From contig NC_086247.1 in the NCBI RefSeq assembly GCF_021018805.1, positions 132,969,602 to 133,033,601 on the forward strand: a stretch of 64,000 bases of DNA, read 5' to 3'. The DNA comes from Prinia subflava (taxonomy: Eukaryota > Chordata > Aves > Passeriformes > Cisticolidae). Shown piece by piece: positions 1 to 12,989 of the stretch. Numbering within the stretch: position 1 is the first letter of the stretch; each line of letters starts with the position of its first letter. The position numbers were made by a program, and so were the translations under genes. The notes under the pieces were generated by a model, which was given only the letters and a program-made list of their open reading frames with translations, searched no databases and was not told where the DNA came from.

Positions 1-599
1 TTTTTTCCTTTCTTCTCTCAAAATCTATGTTGATGATTATATCAGATACTTATTCCAAAAAGGTGGAAAAATAAATAATTGTGCCCCATCTATAAAGTTA
101 TTTATAGACTACCTTTGTGTTTCAGAAGTACTTTCACAGTACTTATATATTGCCTGTCTCCCTGAGCCGTAATTTCATAGAAGTTCTTAGGGAGGTTTCA
201 AAGGTACTCTGTATGATACAGTAGCATTCAGAAGGTTTGTCCTGCTTCATCTTCTAGACAATACAGCAACGAAGGCATTCTCTCCTTGAGAGATTTGGGC
301 TTGTTCTGGAAGCATCTCAGTATACCACACGTGCTCAGAAGCATCTGCTGAAACATAGACTCACTGGAATATGGGATAAACATGTTCAGTGGAGAGTATG
401 TTTATAAGGCAGTGATAAGTTGCTTTCTTTGGCAAGGATGGCCATCATGTGGCATGTTCTCAGAACATTGCATAGATCAGATTGACACCACGTCACTTGC
501 AGGTACAAAGGAAGGCTGATTGGAAGGAATCTTTCATTTAATCCTCATCGTGTTTCTAGTCTCTCAGGCAGGATTCTGACGAACTGTCACTCTCTTCCT
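1..599 (-). other. ITGA8: ITGA8 3' untranslated region (part)
   Basis: This stretch lies directly downstream of the TAA stop on the minus strand, with no further acceptor needed, so it should be 3' UTR. I see no AATAAA on the minus strand. An ATTAAA variant sits at 537-542, about 58 bases after the stop, but nothing else marks it as a used poly(A) signal. The UTR therefore probably continues beyond position 1. No coding potential or repeat was recognised. Confidence 0.7.
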
Positions 600-686
600 T
601 TATGCATCAGTAGTCTTGTTACTTGTCAGCTGTTGCCTGTCAGCCATGTCATCTTGAGGAGGTCTAGCTCTGTCAAAGAAGCCACA
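600..686 (-). CDS. ITGA8: ITGA8 last coding exon (e30): cytoplasmic tail and stop
   Basis: This exon encodes 28 residues (517-544 of the fragment) and the TAA stop at 600-602. It begins CGFFDRARPPQDDM, the membrane-proximal alpha-integrin motif GFFxR in its alpha-8 form (GFFDR), and ends SNKTTDA. This motif clasps the beta subunit tail and holds the receptor in its resting state, a known property of the family. The acceptor on the minus strand is a pyrimidine-rich run ending TTTTCTGCAG just above 686. The preceding intron is phase 0, so the codon before CGFF is the last lysine of the transmembrane exon. Tail length and sequence match alpha-8, not alpha-V or alpha-5. Confidence 0.96.
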   Translation of the reverse strand, partial: CGFFDRARPPQDDMADRQQLTSNKTTDA

Positions 687-1928
687 CTGCAGAAAACAAT
701 CAACAGAAACAAAGATGTCATGGTAAGACAGCCACAGGAAGACTCAGCTGCAGTTTGATTCTTCACTCAGGCAACCTGAAATGTTAGGCACAATGTATAG
801 CAGGCTGAGAGACTGTGAAGACATTTTATTTCTATCCAAATCATTCCCAATGAAAGTTTTAGATGCAAGGCATTGAGTTCCAAAGCACAGCTTAAAAAAT
901 ACAAATTATATGAAAGCTGTCTTTGCAGGAGATGTAAAGTTGGCCTGAATGCTGGTATGGACTGATGCTAACGAGAAATCTGCTCCTCTCAGTTCAGCAA
1001 TGTGCTCATTCAGAAACGAGTTTTAGACTGACAAGCAGTAATAAGAGAAGTGTAATATATGTTGGGAAATATCCACAGGACAGTGTTGTGACCTAGTGTA
1101 AAGATGAGATTCCTCCCACCTTACCTGAACTGCCTAAAAGTCACTCTTTTAGTTGAAAGGTTAAAATTTCACAAGTGGTTAACGGAAGGTACCACCAAAA
1201 GGTAATTTCTCTTCTCCTTGCATGTTTAGACATAGCTTTTTGCTGCTGCTACCTGACCAGGTAAAGCTGGGAATATAGCATAGGCTGTAAACCTAACCAT
1301 AACCTTTAGGCAGCTGAAGACACGTAAACCATATCATAACATAAGGAATTATTTCAATCTTATTTTTAATGTGAACTGAGAGGATGGACAAAGGCTACAC
1401 TGGCTCCCTGTATATAGCAGTTTCCAGTTAATTTGTCTTAAAACTTGTGAAAGGAGTCTAACAATCAACACAAAAATAGAAAACTTTGGAAAGCAAAATA
1501 TATGATCTATTAATATAAAAGGAAATCTTCTAAAAATTAATTCTCAGAACTGGGAGTGTTGTTCCATACCGACAAAAACTGGAAATTCCTGAATTATTCA
1601 GAGAAAACAAAGTTAGAGTAACTTCTTTTTGAACCTAAACATCCTGAAATAGAGGATCATAGGTCTTGGGAAACAGAGCCAAGCTCTATATGCCCATTTG
1701 TAACCAAGTTTCAATAATAAACGAGGACTTTGAAAACAAGTTCCCTGCATAAAGGTCAATCACACTAGCATGTCAGAAATGCCAAAACAAAAAAGACACG
1801 TGTACTGTTGCTTTTGCTCCAAACTCTTAAAGATCTCAAAATTCTAGCCTCTGTTTTTATCTGTTAGAATCTTTCAGTATTTTCAGGGTTTTTTTAAAGG
1901 CGACAGTAACAGAAATAATGGAACATAC
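687..1928 (-). other. ITGA8: ITGA8 intron e29-e30
   Basis: A 1.24-kb phase-0 intron with donor GTATGTTCC and acceptor TTCTGCAG. No repeat, RNA gene or extra exon was recognised inside it. Confidence 0.85.
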
Positions 1929-2051
1929 CTTCCATAAAGCAAGGGTCAGCAGAGCTAGTACTAGTAGTCCAAGAAGTATGGCTAGTATTATAACCCATAA
2001 AGGGATCTCAAAGGAGACATTTGGAGTGGACCAAATGACAGATGTTCTGAT
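1929..2051 (-). CDS. ITGA8: ITGA8 exon e29: membrane-proximal stalk and transmembrane helix
   Basis: Forty-one codons (residues 476-516), phase 0 on both sides. The first residues (IRTSVIWSTPNVSFEIP) are the end of calf-2, with an N-glycosylation sequon at NVS. The hydrophobic run from about 493 to 515 (LWVIILAILLGLLVLALL and onward) is the single membrane-spanning helix, ending in TLALWK. It contains the small-residue and leucine pattern used for packing against the beta subunit helix. The acceptor is CATTGCAG and the donor is AAG/GTATGT. This exon is the strongest single identifier of the gene: the helix and the WK-CGFF junction are typical of ITGA8. Confidence 0.97.
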
Positions 2052-5000
2052 CTGCAATGAAAGGAATACACTTCATGAACAAAAATGAAACAAGTAAAGC
2101 AAGTTCAGTAGTAGAATACAGAGGTTAGAAGCATCGACTTCAACAGCATTTTGCATATTAGAAATACACATTGACCTAAATTTTCCCATGTTGGCTTCAT
2201 TTATTGTGATTTCCCTTCCACTTGTTCATGATAATTACTAGAAATGGAATTCATGCATATAGAAGTCTTGTCATATCAGACATATGACTAATTTTCCTAT
2301 AATACAGAGTGGCAAAAAAAAAAAAAAGCCCTTTTGTGCAGATGCTTCACAAACATTCAAGGAGCAAAGTTCTGCTCACATGCTGGTACAGCTTAGGCCA
2401 AATCACTGAACTGCATTGAATTACTCCCAAATAATGGTTGATTTTGGCCCAAACTCTTAATTCAAACCACAGTAGATAACAACTACATTTTTCTTATTTT
2501 AGTTTCTGCTGACATACCAGTATACTTTTTTCTGATGATTTGCATTTCAGCTAAGCTGTCCAAAAATGACACTCAAGCAGTGTGTATTGTCCTTGTGATG
2601 AAGCCTAACACACAGTATGATGTTATCCTCATTAAAAGAAGCCAACCATACGGACTATTTCCTAAATGTGAAACAAGCGTGAAATGCGCTCTCTCATTGT
2701 CTGAGGCTCTACAAAGCAGTTGACATCAGTTATCAAAGGTTTTAATTGACTTGGCAAATCTCTTTAGACCTTCATGTGGACAAAGAGTAGTAATAACCCT
2801 TATGTATTTCTCCTTTTGGGGACATCCACATTCTCCTCCTTACTCTCCTTTCCATACCTTGTACAAAATTTATTATATGCTCTCAGGCTCTGCTTGGAAG
2901 GCTCCTCATCAGTCTCACTGAATATTTGCTCTGTCCCTGCTACTCCCAAGTGGGAAGGAATGAGTTTGGGCTTTCCTTAGCTCTTCTGACACAATTATAC
3001 CCCTTCAGTTTTAGTTTATTTTCTCTTTGTTGTTAGCCTAGGAAGTTATTTCTCTCTGGGGTTTTCTCTTGGACCTCTCTCATTTACTCCTAGTCTCCCT
3101 TAAACAGGATAAGTATGTGACAGATGGAAGTTATTTGCTTTATGACATGATGAAATCAGTTTGCAAAGAAACTGATGACACAAACTCTCAAATGATATTC
3201 CTCTTCTGTACTCAAGGTAGAGATAGGAAATCTACTCTTTTTAATCAGTTTCTTGGCTATTGTCTAGTCCCTAAGCTGCACTCATTGTAAATCTCATTGT
3301 AAATTTTCTATTTTTTTTCCTCTATTATTTTAGTAATTGATGCACTAGAAGGTTAACAAAATACTAATTTCTAATTTGTTAATTGAAGGAACAGCAGCCT
3401 AAGTTTTAAGAATGGACACAACTCCGTAATTCAGCTGAAAACTGTTTCCATTCCCATCCTTCTCACTTCTCTCCTTGAAGATGGCAAATTTAATAATTTA
3501 ATCCTTTCTGCAACATCCAGTACTTTCCACTCTTACTTTTTCTTGTGATCAGCATTCTTTCATAGACTTTTCATTCTGAAAGCACCAGTAGATCTGTCTT
3601 CCAGCTACTGTCAGGCTTAACTGGAAGACACTTTTGAATAGTCCTTTTCACTTTCTTCATCTGTGCAGCCAACTGCTCGCTACTCTGACACAGTGCTTAC
3701 AGAAATGGCAGTCTGGTGAGCTCTACTGATGAACATATTTTTTACAGTATCCCTCACCGGGAAACAAAATGTAGGGACAAACTTTCTATGTAGGAAACCA
3801 CTTGCTTTCTACCAAAGCTTACACTGAGGGCTACACAGAAAATTCCAAGACACTGCTCAGTTCTGGAGTCTGCACTTTAACATTGACTCTGAAGATGAAG
3901 TACTTGCAGTGCTGGCCATACCATTGTTGATCTAACAAACACAGCTAATATACATCTTTGGAGCAGCAGTCATAAGTCTAAAATATTTTAAAAAGATAAC
4001 ATCTAGAAAGAATAAATATGAGAGCTAATTAAAGCAAGAAAAAAAAAAGAATTTAAGGCAAATAGCATTAATAAAACAACCCATGAAATGTCACCCAGAT
4101 GTCCCAACAGATATCCTGATGGGCTGATCAAGTGATCAATCATGCCATTGCAGGAATACCATTCCCTCTTCCAGCCTCCTCTTTGGGTTGCTTCTTAACC
4201 ACTGCAAAATTTCATAGGCTCTCTGCATCATTAAATTCAGCTAGAGCAGAGCTCATCTAGTAAGGACAAAATGTTCTTGAATGGCTCTACTTGTGTCTCA
4301 GAGTGGCATTAAAATGCAAGGGCAGAGAAAATGAGAGAAGGGTCATCTGAAGTGTCTGCAGAGATTCTTCCCAAGAAAAGCCAATTAAGGAAAAAGATGA
4401 TTTTAAGTAAAAGGTTAACTGACCAGGGAAAACAGAAAGGATGCAATTACAAGGCGTTGCTTGAAGCCTGTAGAAAACAATGAGCTTAGCTGTCTGACGA
4501 AAAAAGCATCTCCATTCTGCTGCTTGAAACTCATGAACGCTGCCCTGAAGCACACCTGATCACATACAGCACAAGAGTTGGGAAGTGCTGATGAAAATTC
4601 ATGGGCCCCAAGACAGCAAAAATGGACTGATTCAAAAAGCCCAACTCATTCACAATGTGCACTTCCTGTGTTGGAAAACTCTGAGGTAGTACATAGAGGA
4701 AGTTACAAATTTTAATTATTGTTTGGAAAAGACCTGACACTATCAACATACAGATAGCATATCTAAGATTTGAGCTTCACTACTGTTTGTCTTTGTAACA
4801 CTATCACTTGCCTGAGCACGTTGCTGTGAATCTGGAGCACTAACGTGAAAGACTGCTTACTAAAACCATCTTAAAACAGCAGAAAAAATAAAAGGCAAGC
4901 ACTGCTTTCTGTTGTCTCAAGTTAATGAAATGACTGACTCCATTTTACAGCAAGACCAAACCACAGGGAAGACCCATTTACATACAAAGACTTTATTTTA

Positions 5001-5179
5001 CCAGTTCTGCTACTGATAGCTTCAGCCAAATTGCTAGGTGGCATAATGTGACTGAGATAAATACAAGAGGAAATGGAAGCCAGCACTGCTGGTTTATGGT
5101 GGATTGTAGAACATCAGTAAAACAGAACAAAAAGATTCTGACAAGCTGCTGGCTAGGTATGGATGGCTTGATAGACGGA

Positions 5180-5590
5180 CAGTCATCCTGGGTCTGACCA
5201 GGAAAGGGTTAATTTTTGGAGTGGTCTGGAGGGGGCTCAGCTAGGACCTGGAGGTTATGCTATAACCTCCATTATTGCCTGAGGCAGGGGAAGGGAGTCT
5301 CTTCCACAGTGCCTCCCAGTGGAGTAAGCCTAGCTGAGGGGGCTGTCGGGAATTGTCTATTGTTAGGGAGCTTCCCTGTCAATCTTTCCTTTCTTGTTCC
5401 CTCTGTCATTAGTATTGTTGTTTCTGTTAATCTTCATATCCCACTGCTGTTTCCTGTAAATTGTTTTTATCTCAGCTCGTGATCTCTACATTTTGTACCT
5501 TCAATTTGTATTTCCATCCTGCTGCAGGGTGAGAGGGAAGGGAAAGCATGGAAGCAAGCAAGCAAGTGGTGCATGGTTTGCAGAGTCACA
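5180..5590 (+). mobile_element. Probable avian ERVL-type solitary LTR remnant
   Basis: The segment begins with a 'gaccaggaaagggttaattt'-like stretch and continues 'ggctcagctaggacc'. Its end has the typical LTR order: 'ttatctcagctcgtgatctc', then a T/C-rich stretch, then 'gggtgagagggaaggg' and 'gcaagcaagtggtgcatggt'. This matches the general layout I recall for bird ERVL LTRs (GGGTTAATTTT near the 5' end; TTTATCTCAACCCA, GGGGGAGTGAGxGAGCGGC and GTGGTGCTT near the 3' end). It is degraded and lacks clear TG...CA ends. No internal retroviral genes flank it, so it is probably a solo LTR. Ends are approximate. Confidence 0.5.
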
Positions 5591-5695
5591 GTGGGATGAC
5601 TAGATTGGGGAGTACCATTCATACACCATGACAACAGTCTACTGAAATTGTACATCCTGAATATAGAAATTATCTGAGTGAGCAAGTACTTCCTT

Positions 5696-5733
5696 CCAAA
5701 ATTTCTTCCTCTTGGAGTAGGAAGAAATTTTGG
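5696..5733. repeat. Perfect 14-bp inverted repeat with 10-nt loop
   Basis: The arms CCAAAATTTCTTCC (5696-5709) and GGAAGAAATTTTGG (5720-5733) are exact reverse complements around the loop at 5710-5719. It lies about 100 bp past the LTR-like segment. It could form a stem-loop in the intron RNA of ITGA8; no function is implied. Confidence 0.9.
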
Positions 5734-8700
5734 TTTACAGATTTCTACAGATAGTATCTGACTGAACCACATCTGGTTCCTTGGGCACCAAGTCCACTTT
5801 AACCCAATCTAAGGTCACTACTTCAGCACCACAGGTGCTGTGAGACAGGGATGAAGTGAGCTGCTATGTGATGTTCAGGTCTGAATAGCTCATAGGGCAG
5901 CATATGACTGCATAGAAGCAGAGCAACAACTAGACTCTTAATGTGTGTCAGTTCACTCTTCAAAATTAGGTAGGGTCAATCCAGACTTCAAAGCATGTTC
6001 GAGATCCTCCTGAAATCAATGGAAACAGACTATTTCATTAGGGATAATAGATTTCATTAGGTTTTGGATAAAGCTGACAGTAGTATATGCAACTACAAGT
6101 ATACATGTTGCCTTTCCATGCCTTCTTGTATGTGCTACTTCTACATGTTTGCTGTATTTGTGTGTTGTGTTTCCTCTTAGGCTATGAAAACAATAAGACA
6201 AGCTAGCTCTTCTTCTGATATCTACAGACCACCTATCCCCATGGATCCAGACAAGGACGTGTGGATTTTCCTGGGGATGCAAAACAATTATGAGAGGCGT
6301 AGCAGCACTCAGGCTTGCTTGTGCTGCCTGTGTCCAGAATCATTGTTCCCTTCCTCCTCCTGTCATTCTGCCTTTACAGACAGTCAAGTGTAACTTGTGG
6401 TTTAATTTCAGTAGCTCATCTGGAGCTTAACAAATGTTGAAACATAAACAAGAATTTGTAGTCTTAGAGAACAGCAGGGTACAATATTCATAATTCTTAG
6501 ACTATCAGCAATGAGCAGAAGAGACAGCAGAAATGAGGTCTATCCTGTATCAAGCAGAACTCTGCTGCAAAGCTGGCACATTCTCTTCTTTTTTAACCTG
6601 AGTGAAGCCAATGTTAATGAAATATTTGCCCGCTAAACTCTTGAAGCCATCCTGTCACACCCACACCCTTTTCCCATGAATCCTTCTCAGTCTTAGGTTT
6701 TAAAAGCAAGGGGATGGTTGTGTTAAGTACTTGAGATTTATTTCCTGAGCAGGGGATTATATGTAGGCATCAGTCTCACTCCTGCCTGTGTGCATTACCA
6801 GTAGGATATATTCCCCCTGGGCTGCCACCCTTTATACTCTACACAAAGACTTGCAAGGCTACTAATGCAACTGCTTATGAACAGTTTGACAGTCCAAGTC
6901 CTGAACACCCACAGAGTTGAGGCAGAAGCTGGAGGGGAAGACAGAAACAAAACATTCCTTCAGTTCTATCTGCCTTGTTTCACCCTTTTTACAGAGGACT
7001 GTCACGTCTTCACCCCATGCTGTCCACAACAGTTTTACATATGATTTTGATTTAAAACAAGTTTGTATTTTCAGCTTGGATTTCTGTTCTTCTCCATGTG
7101 GTAGGTTTAGTACTGCAGGATCAGAGCCAGGGAATGTTTCCATCTAAGGTGGCCAATATTAAGTGGAATTTTTACACAAGTGTTGCATGTTGACACTGTG
7201 CTTTAGATGTGTGTTGGCTTTCCTCTCTGTTCAGGACAAGACTTTATGCTGAACACTGAAAACAATGCTTGCTTCCCTGTCAGGTGGGTGAAAAGCACAT
7301 CTCATAGACTTGAGAGGACCCATCTGATTTCTGACACTGCTGAACATCTCACACCTTTAGTACCCAAAGGGTGCCAAAGAATGCCATCTGCCTCAGGCAC
7401 TGAGATGAGGGTGAAGTCAACCCAAGAGTTATGGAGAGAGCCTTTGTTTGCTATTGGAAATAAAATCTATGCTGATCTCAGAACAGATGCCATCAGATGG
7501 TCTTAACTTCATAACCCCTCTTGTGGTGCAATGAAAGTGATTTCTTGCTTATTAAAGTGTCCTTTTGGAGAGGTTTTTAAAATGTGCTTGTTTAAAAATG
7601 TGCCATAGTTAAGCTCAATGTAAGTAGATAAAATAATTATGAGGGGTTTTGCCACTGTATTTTGTCCAGTTGGATTTTGCTTCTGATACTGGTGTTAGTG
7701 TGTCTTCAAAATAGTCTTTGATTCCTCTGGAAGGGAGCACTAAGCACAGCACATGTGGTAACCTGCTTGTTCTCAGGCACTTCCTTGTGTATAGATGGGA
7801 GTTAGGTTGGACTGGGAGTTAGGTGCAAACTTTCAGCATCTGTGGTCAGAATTCAGTGCATGCAAGTGGGATTCTAACAAAGTAATCTTTTCCTCCTTGG
7901 TTCTTTAAAAGACACAGTTTAAAAAAGAAAAATAACTTCTCCATAATTTATTCTGCTACTTCAAGAAATAGCAGCTAAATTAATTATTATTCTAGTGCTG
8001 CTGCTTTTGCTGCCCATGATTCCTTTAGTCTTCAGAAATTTTCTTTACAGAGGCTGAGAAAAGGAATTCTTTTGTACTCCTACATGTCCCCATCCAACCA
8101 TTACAGCATGACGTTCTTATATGTTCTCAAAAAATTCTCAAAATAAAGTGTAAAAGCTCCATCAAGCTTGAAGTAACATTTGTGTTTACACATTACAAAT
8201 GATTATGCAAATATATTTCATGAGGAATATAAGCTTGTTTAAAGCACTATCACCATGTAATAGCTAAAAAAAGTTATAGGCCTTAGTCTGAAACCAATGC
8301 TACTCACTGGTCAAACAGTTTAGACTAAAGGCATCCACAGTGAAAATCCTATCAAACGTTTAAGAAAAGCAACCATATTTTATTAACTCCCAAACTGGCT
8401 CAAGAATCATAAATTAAAATAGAGGAAATTGCTGCTTATTTAGCTTTGTCCTTTTTGCAATAGGAAGTACTTTCATGTTGCAAATGAAATTTACCAAGTA
8501 AGACAGTATTATTTACCACAATAATACTTGTAGCAAAAAAATGAAAATTTTCTCTTGAATGAAATAGCTTTTAGCAGGGAAATTCAACCAGTTGTATAAT
8601 ATATGGTTGCAATTCTAGGACTATCAAAATTAATGGAAATACTGTGATAGATGTCAGCTGATTCTGGTTTAAGCTCCATGCTAATTTTCTGTTTGATGCA

Positions 8701-11318
8701 TTTTCATACTCATGTTTTACTAAAAGAGATCCAGACTTTCCTACATTTACCTAATGTTTCACATACCTTTCTATCATGACCCTGCCTTCAAGATCCATGT
8801 TGTCCAAGACCTGTATTCCATGATGATAAAGTCCTCAGAGCTACAAATAGGACTACATGACTCTGTAGGTTACTGATGTGTATGGAATTATTCATGCTAT
8901 TAAAACTAAAAGTAAATATCAGCCTGCATATTGGAATCCAGCACTATATGAATTAAACAAAGGACATATGCTCTATTCTTTAAAATATATTATCTTCTTT
9001 ATATAAACCTTAAGTGCTAACTGATTATTAGATATATACTTCTGAAAATTGATTTTAAAAGTATTTAAATCTTTCTTCCACTTCCATCTTTTCATTATCT
9101 GAAGGAAAACCATAAAACTTGAAATAAATCTTTGAAAACTTTTAAAACACAACTAGTGATCTTTTTCAGAAGGAGCAAAAATATTAAGCTTTGCCCAACT
9201 TCAAGGAAATATTTCTTCTTGCAAGTGGAACATCAAAGAACTGGTGCATATAACACATCAAGCTGTAGAGCTGGCAAGCATCCACTGCCATGTCCAGATA
9301 TGAAACGACATAAAAGCGTTATCATTTTTCAACATTTTACAGTTGCCATTACAGGCACTTTGCTGTAAATCATCTGCTGCAAATAACAAGCATTATACTG
9401 GCTAGAGTAAGAGAATGAAATGCTTATCTGATCATTTGGTAGATCATCTGACACTTTTTGAGAACAGCAGGCTATCACCTGGGGTAAAGCACTCCAGTCC
9501 AGATGAAGGCCCCACTATCCACAGAATTCTGCACATGTGTTTCTGGTATGGAACACATGCTGCAAGAAAATAAAAAAGAGCTCGAGTATATCTGTCAGCT
9601 TGGTGCCTTTGAACCGTTCTGGATGAATACTGCACTAAGCACCAATCCTCTCTAGTGGAATCGTGGTTCTACTGGTGATGGAGGTTGGAGTCACTGTGCA
9701 CACAAGAACCAAGATTCTATCTTGTGTTTTCCCAGAGCAAGTATCAATCAACCATTCAATCCGTGCATGTACAAAACAAAACTTTATAGCCTGTATCCTC
9801 TGAAATATACTCAAAGTAAGCTATAAAGTGTATTATTCTTCGGGGTTTCTAAGAAAGTATTCTGTCCCTACTACTACACCTCAACAGACAGATATGATGT
9901 ATTTCAACCACAATTCAACCCAGCAAACTTACCTTTTACAAGAAGGAATGTAACTGACGAATCTTTATAAAGATGAGAACATTAAGCCTTAAAATTTTAG
10001 ATTACTCTTACACCAGAATCAATTTTTGCCACCCTATTTTATTTATTTCTATCATTAATGACAAAATTGAGTGATTTTTAACCATGGTATTAGACACCAT
10101 AAGAAGCAAATTACTTTAAAGTGCTCCCCAAACCGAATCCTTGGGCACCAGCGAACAATTAAATCAAACTTATGCCTCCAAAATTAATCTTTCATATAGT
10201 ACTCCAGGCCCATACAAATGCCCGCAAATAATGCAAGTACTTTAGCATCTATCTATCACTTCTGTAAGGATTAGCAAGTACATTTGTATCTTGCACTTGA
10301 TGTGCTGTGAGGTGGAAATCCTAGAAAGGCATATAGACCTTCCTGAAAATCAGGGTATAAAAGAAGCTTAATACAGATAAGAGAGAAGTTGCTGTAGACA
10401 ATGCACAAGCTTGTGTGAGAAAACTGCTGACTGGGAGAAGAGTGAGATTTCTAATCCTGACAGAAACATGATTCTGGATTTTGCATAACAATTTCCTTCA
10501 AATTTTTTTTTTTGCCCTAAACAAATTAACTAGAGAGGGCACCAATTTATTGGAAAAACCTTTTTTTCTGACCTAGAGACGGTGCTCCTAAGAGGGGTTT
10601 TAAAAGATTTTACTCAATTTTTCAGTCTCATGTGAAGGGTGAGACAATACACATGTTACAATTCATCCCATCAAAATCAGAAGCCAAACTATTTTCTAGT
10701 TAAAATACATTATAAGCATTTTTTGGCCTATCAGCTTTTGCCACACAATGCTGCTAATGATTCTAAGCCAATCATCTATTAAAATGCCCCACATAGGTCT
10801 TGCTACAATACAACTTTCATAGTTCTAATTCTCCAAAGTATCTAGTCTATTTGCAAGGTCATAATTTGAAACTTGTTTCTAGTACAGTTTCTCTCTCAAC
10901 AATGTCTGTCCTATTTCATGTCATTTCTAAGTCAGCATACTCAAACTTTGCATACAAATGCACAAGACTATGTAAGCTCCTGTCTGACTTTAGGAATTCT
11001 CTACAAAACCGTTTCCCACACTAGATACTTGCTTTCACAGTTCTGTTTTCTTTTGGGTGAAAAATCCATCCTAATTGCAATAAAGCAGTCTGCTCATGAG
11101 TTCAGCAAGAAAATATTTTAAAATGTAATTAGAATCATGTATCATCAACTTCTATAGAAAGCAATGAAGTTATTTCCTTTAGGTATTACTTCAGGAATTT
11201 ACACTTGAAACACAGGAAAGACCAATCTCAGTATTTTCATCTATAAGAACTTTCACAGCTGTGATCAGAGTCACCAGTACATGTGCTTCAAACAAAGAAA
11301 TAATTTTCAGTTACTTAC

Positions 11319-11420
11319 TGCTATGCTTCCCTCGGGGAGCTTTGCTGGTTGCACTTTATATGGCATGCTCTTAACTTCAAAGGAAACATTGGAAGAAAGA
11401 CTATACAGATAATTCTTTCT
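11319..11420 (-). CDS. ITGA8: ITGA8 exon e28: end of calf-2
   Basis: Thirty-four codons (442-475), phase 0 on both sides, starting RKNYLYSLSSNVSFEV and ending PAKLPEGSIA. This is the last full strand set of the calf-2 domain in the light chain, just outside the membrane. It has one sequon (NVS). The acceptor is CATTTCAG and the donor is GCA/GTAAGT. It joins upstream to RLWAQTFLE and downstream to IRTSVIW, an order expected for alpha-8. It stands isolated between introns of 12.5 kb and 9.3 kb. Confidence 0.95.
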
Positions 11421-11892
11421 CTGAAATGATAGAAAAAAAGAAATTATCACACCATGTTTATATTTAAAAGCATTATGAAAGACAAACAGACAAAAAAACC
11501 CAGAGCATTGATTTCATAATCCAAAGATGGTTTCTTTTGGTGAAGACTGCAGGAAGATTGAGACCTGTATGTTTACATGAGATAAATACAGCATAAAGCT
11601 GCAATACAAAGGGCATATGTTCAAAATGGGGAAGAAGGGTTATATACAGAAAGATACATACAGTTGCTTCTCATATTTCTCTCACAAATAGTTGAGTTAA
11701 AAGTATAGGCAAAGTTTATGAGGTGTCTAGCTTTTAAACCCTCACCTCTGCTGACCAAGCTCAACAACCAACATGGATATATTGAGAATATTTACAGGCT
11801 TATGTTGAGACCGGGTTGGTAGAGCTTCCAAGAAATGCCTGTGCCTTCCCACCAAACAATAGAAGGAACAACCATCTTTGAACTTCATTTAC

Positions 11893-11985
11893 ACAGAATC
11901 ACAGAGTAGTCTGGGTTGGAAGGGCCCTCTGGCAATCAGTCAGTCCAACTCCTCTGCCAAGGGAGAGTCACCTAGACCAAGCTAC
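11893..11985 (-). mobile_element. CR1 LINE 3'-end fragment
   Basis: Starts 'acagaatcacagagtagtct' then 'gggttggaagggccct', the reverse complement of the CR1 3' tail, followed by a diverged 3' UTR-like stretch. Short and degraded; the far boundary is approximate. Confidence 0.75.
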
Positions 11986-12989
11986 ACTTAGAATGTGATT
12001 GATTTCCTATTGCAGTAGAGCTCAAAAATCCTACTCACCTTGCTCATTTACTAAGTTGTGTCAATGTGAGATGAGTGTACAGCAGCCATTGTTTAACTGG
12101 CTACCTAGTAAAATATTTATATAACTGTCATTAAGCATTTCAACAAACCCAAAGAAGTGCAGACAAAACGTGCAATTGATTTTCTGAGTGACACTACATG
12201 CAACTTGTATGTCCCTTCCCATGTAAATCTGGGGTAGCGATAGGGATCTCCTTTGAAAGTGCTTCGATATTCTCTGAGAAGCATTAGATTGTTAAGTGCT
12301 AATATGGTCAATGGAATCCAGAGGGCTAGGACTGTTATGACTGTTATATCCTTTTTCTATATTATTATTATCATCCTATTTTTGCTACCTGTCTTAATCC
12401 CTTATGGAATATGATGATCAGATTTCAACACAATATTTCGCTGATGGTTTACAGAAAGACAGAGCCTTCTAAGTAGATCAGTCTTTCCTTTGTCACCAGC
12501 TTCTTTCAGTCCAGCATATTTGGAATATCCTTGTCACTTCCTAAATCCCCATCTGCAAAATCTTCTCCTTCCTTCTATTTCTCGCACATTTAGGTGTTCT
12601 CCATTAACAAGATTTGGTTCCTGTGTGATTGTTCAACATGTTTTCCTCAGTTTTTCCCTGTAGTTTCCTGCTGTGTCAAAGGCATAAACCCTCTCAAAGA
12701 ACTGCTTTTCCTCTTTCAGCTGTTTTGTTGAGCAAAGCCTGAGGTAGGCAGACCCCTTGATAATCTGGGCTACAATTTCTTTCCTTCACTGATGGAGAAA
12801 GGTTTGTTTGTGCAAATGATCTGAAGTAAGCATAATACATGCCTCGGAGCCAACTGTTGTGCATTTGAATGACCATGGCCCAAATCAAAGCATTCACAGA
12901 ACTGTTTTGGTTGGAGAGCATATTTGGAGTTTGTTTGCTTCAAGCACAGGCACAGTAGAATCAACTAGAGCAGTATGCTCAAGACCATG

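Larger units (their letters stand above)
2052..11318 (-). other. ITGA8: ITGA8 intron e28-e29 (9.3 kb)
   Basis: A large phase-0 intron. It holds a probable ERVL-type LTR remnant (about 5180-5590), a 14-bp inverted repeat (5696-5733) and an A-run near 2314-2327. Several ORFs of 60-100 codons occur on both strands, but none has a recognisable domain, and base composition does not set them apart. About 6400-11300 shows nothing I can name. Confidence 0.8.

Noticed and set aside
537..542. ATTAAA (minus strand) as the ITGA8 poly(A) signal
   Set aside because: Only 58 bases after the stop, no downstream element identified, and the family usually has a long 3' UTR; too weak to list as a terminator.
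2530..2726. Plus-strand open frame after a pyrimidine-AG (AKLSKNDTQAVCIVLVMK...)
   Set aside because: Ends in its own stop with no donor, has no recognised family, and lies in AT-rich intron near e29; probably chance.
7207..7506. 99-codon plus-strand frame in the e28-e29 intron
   Set aside because: No family, promoter or splice context; length is expected by chance over 9 kb.
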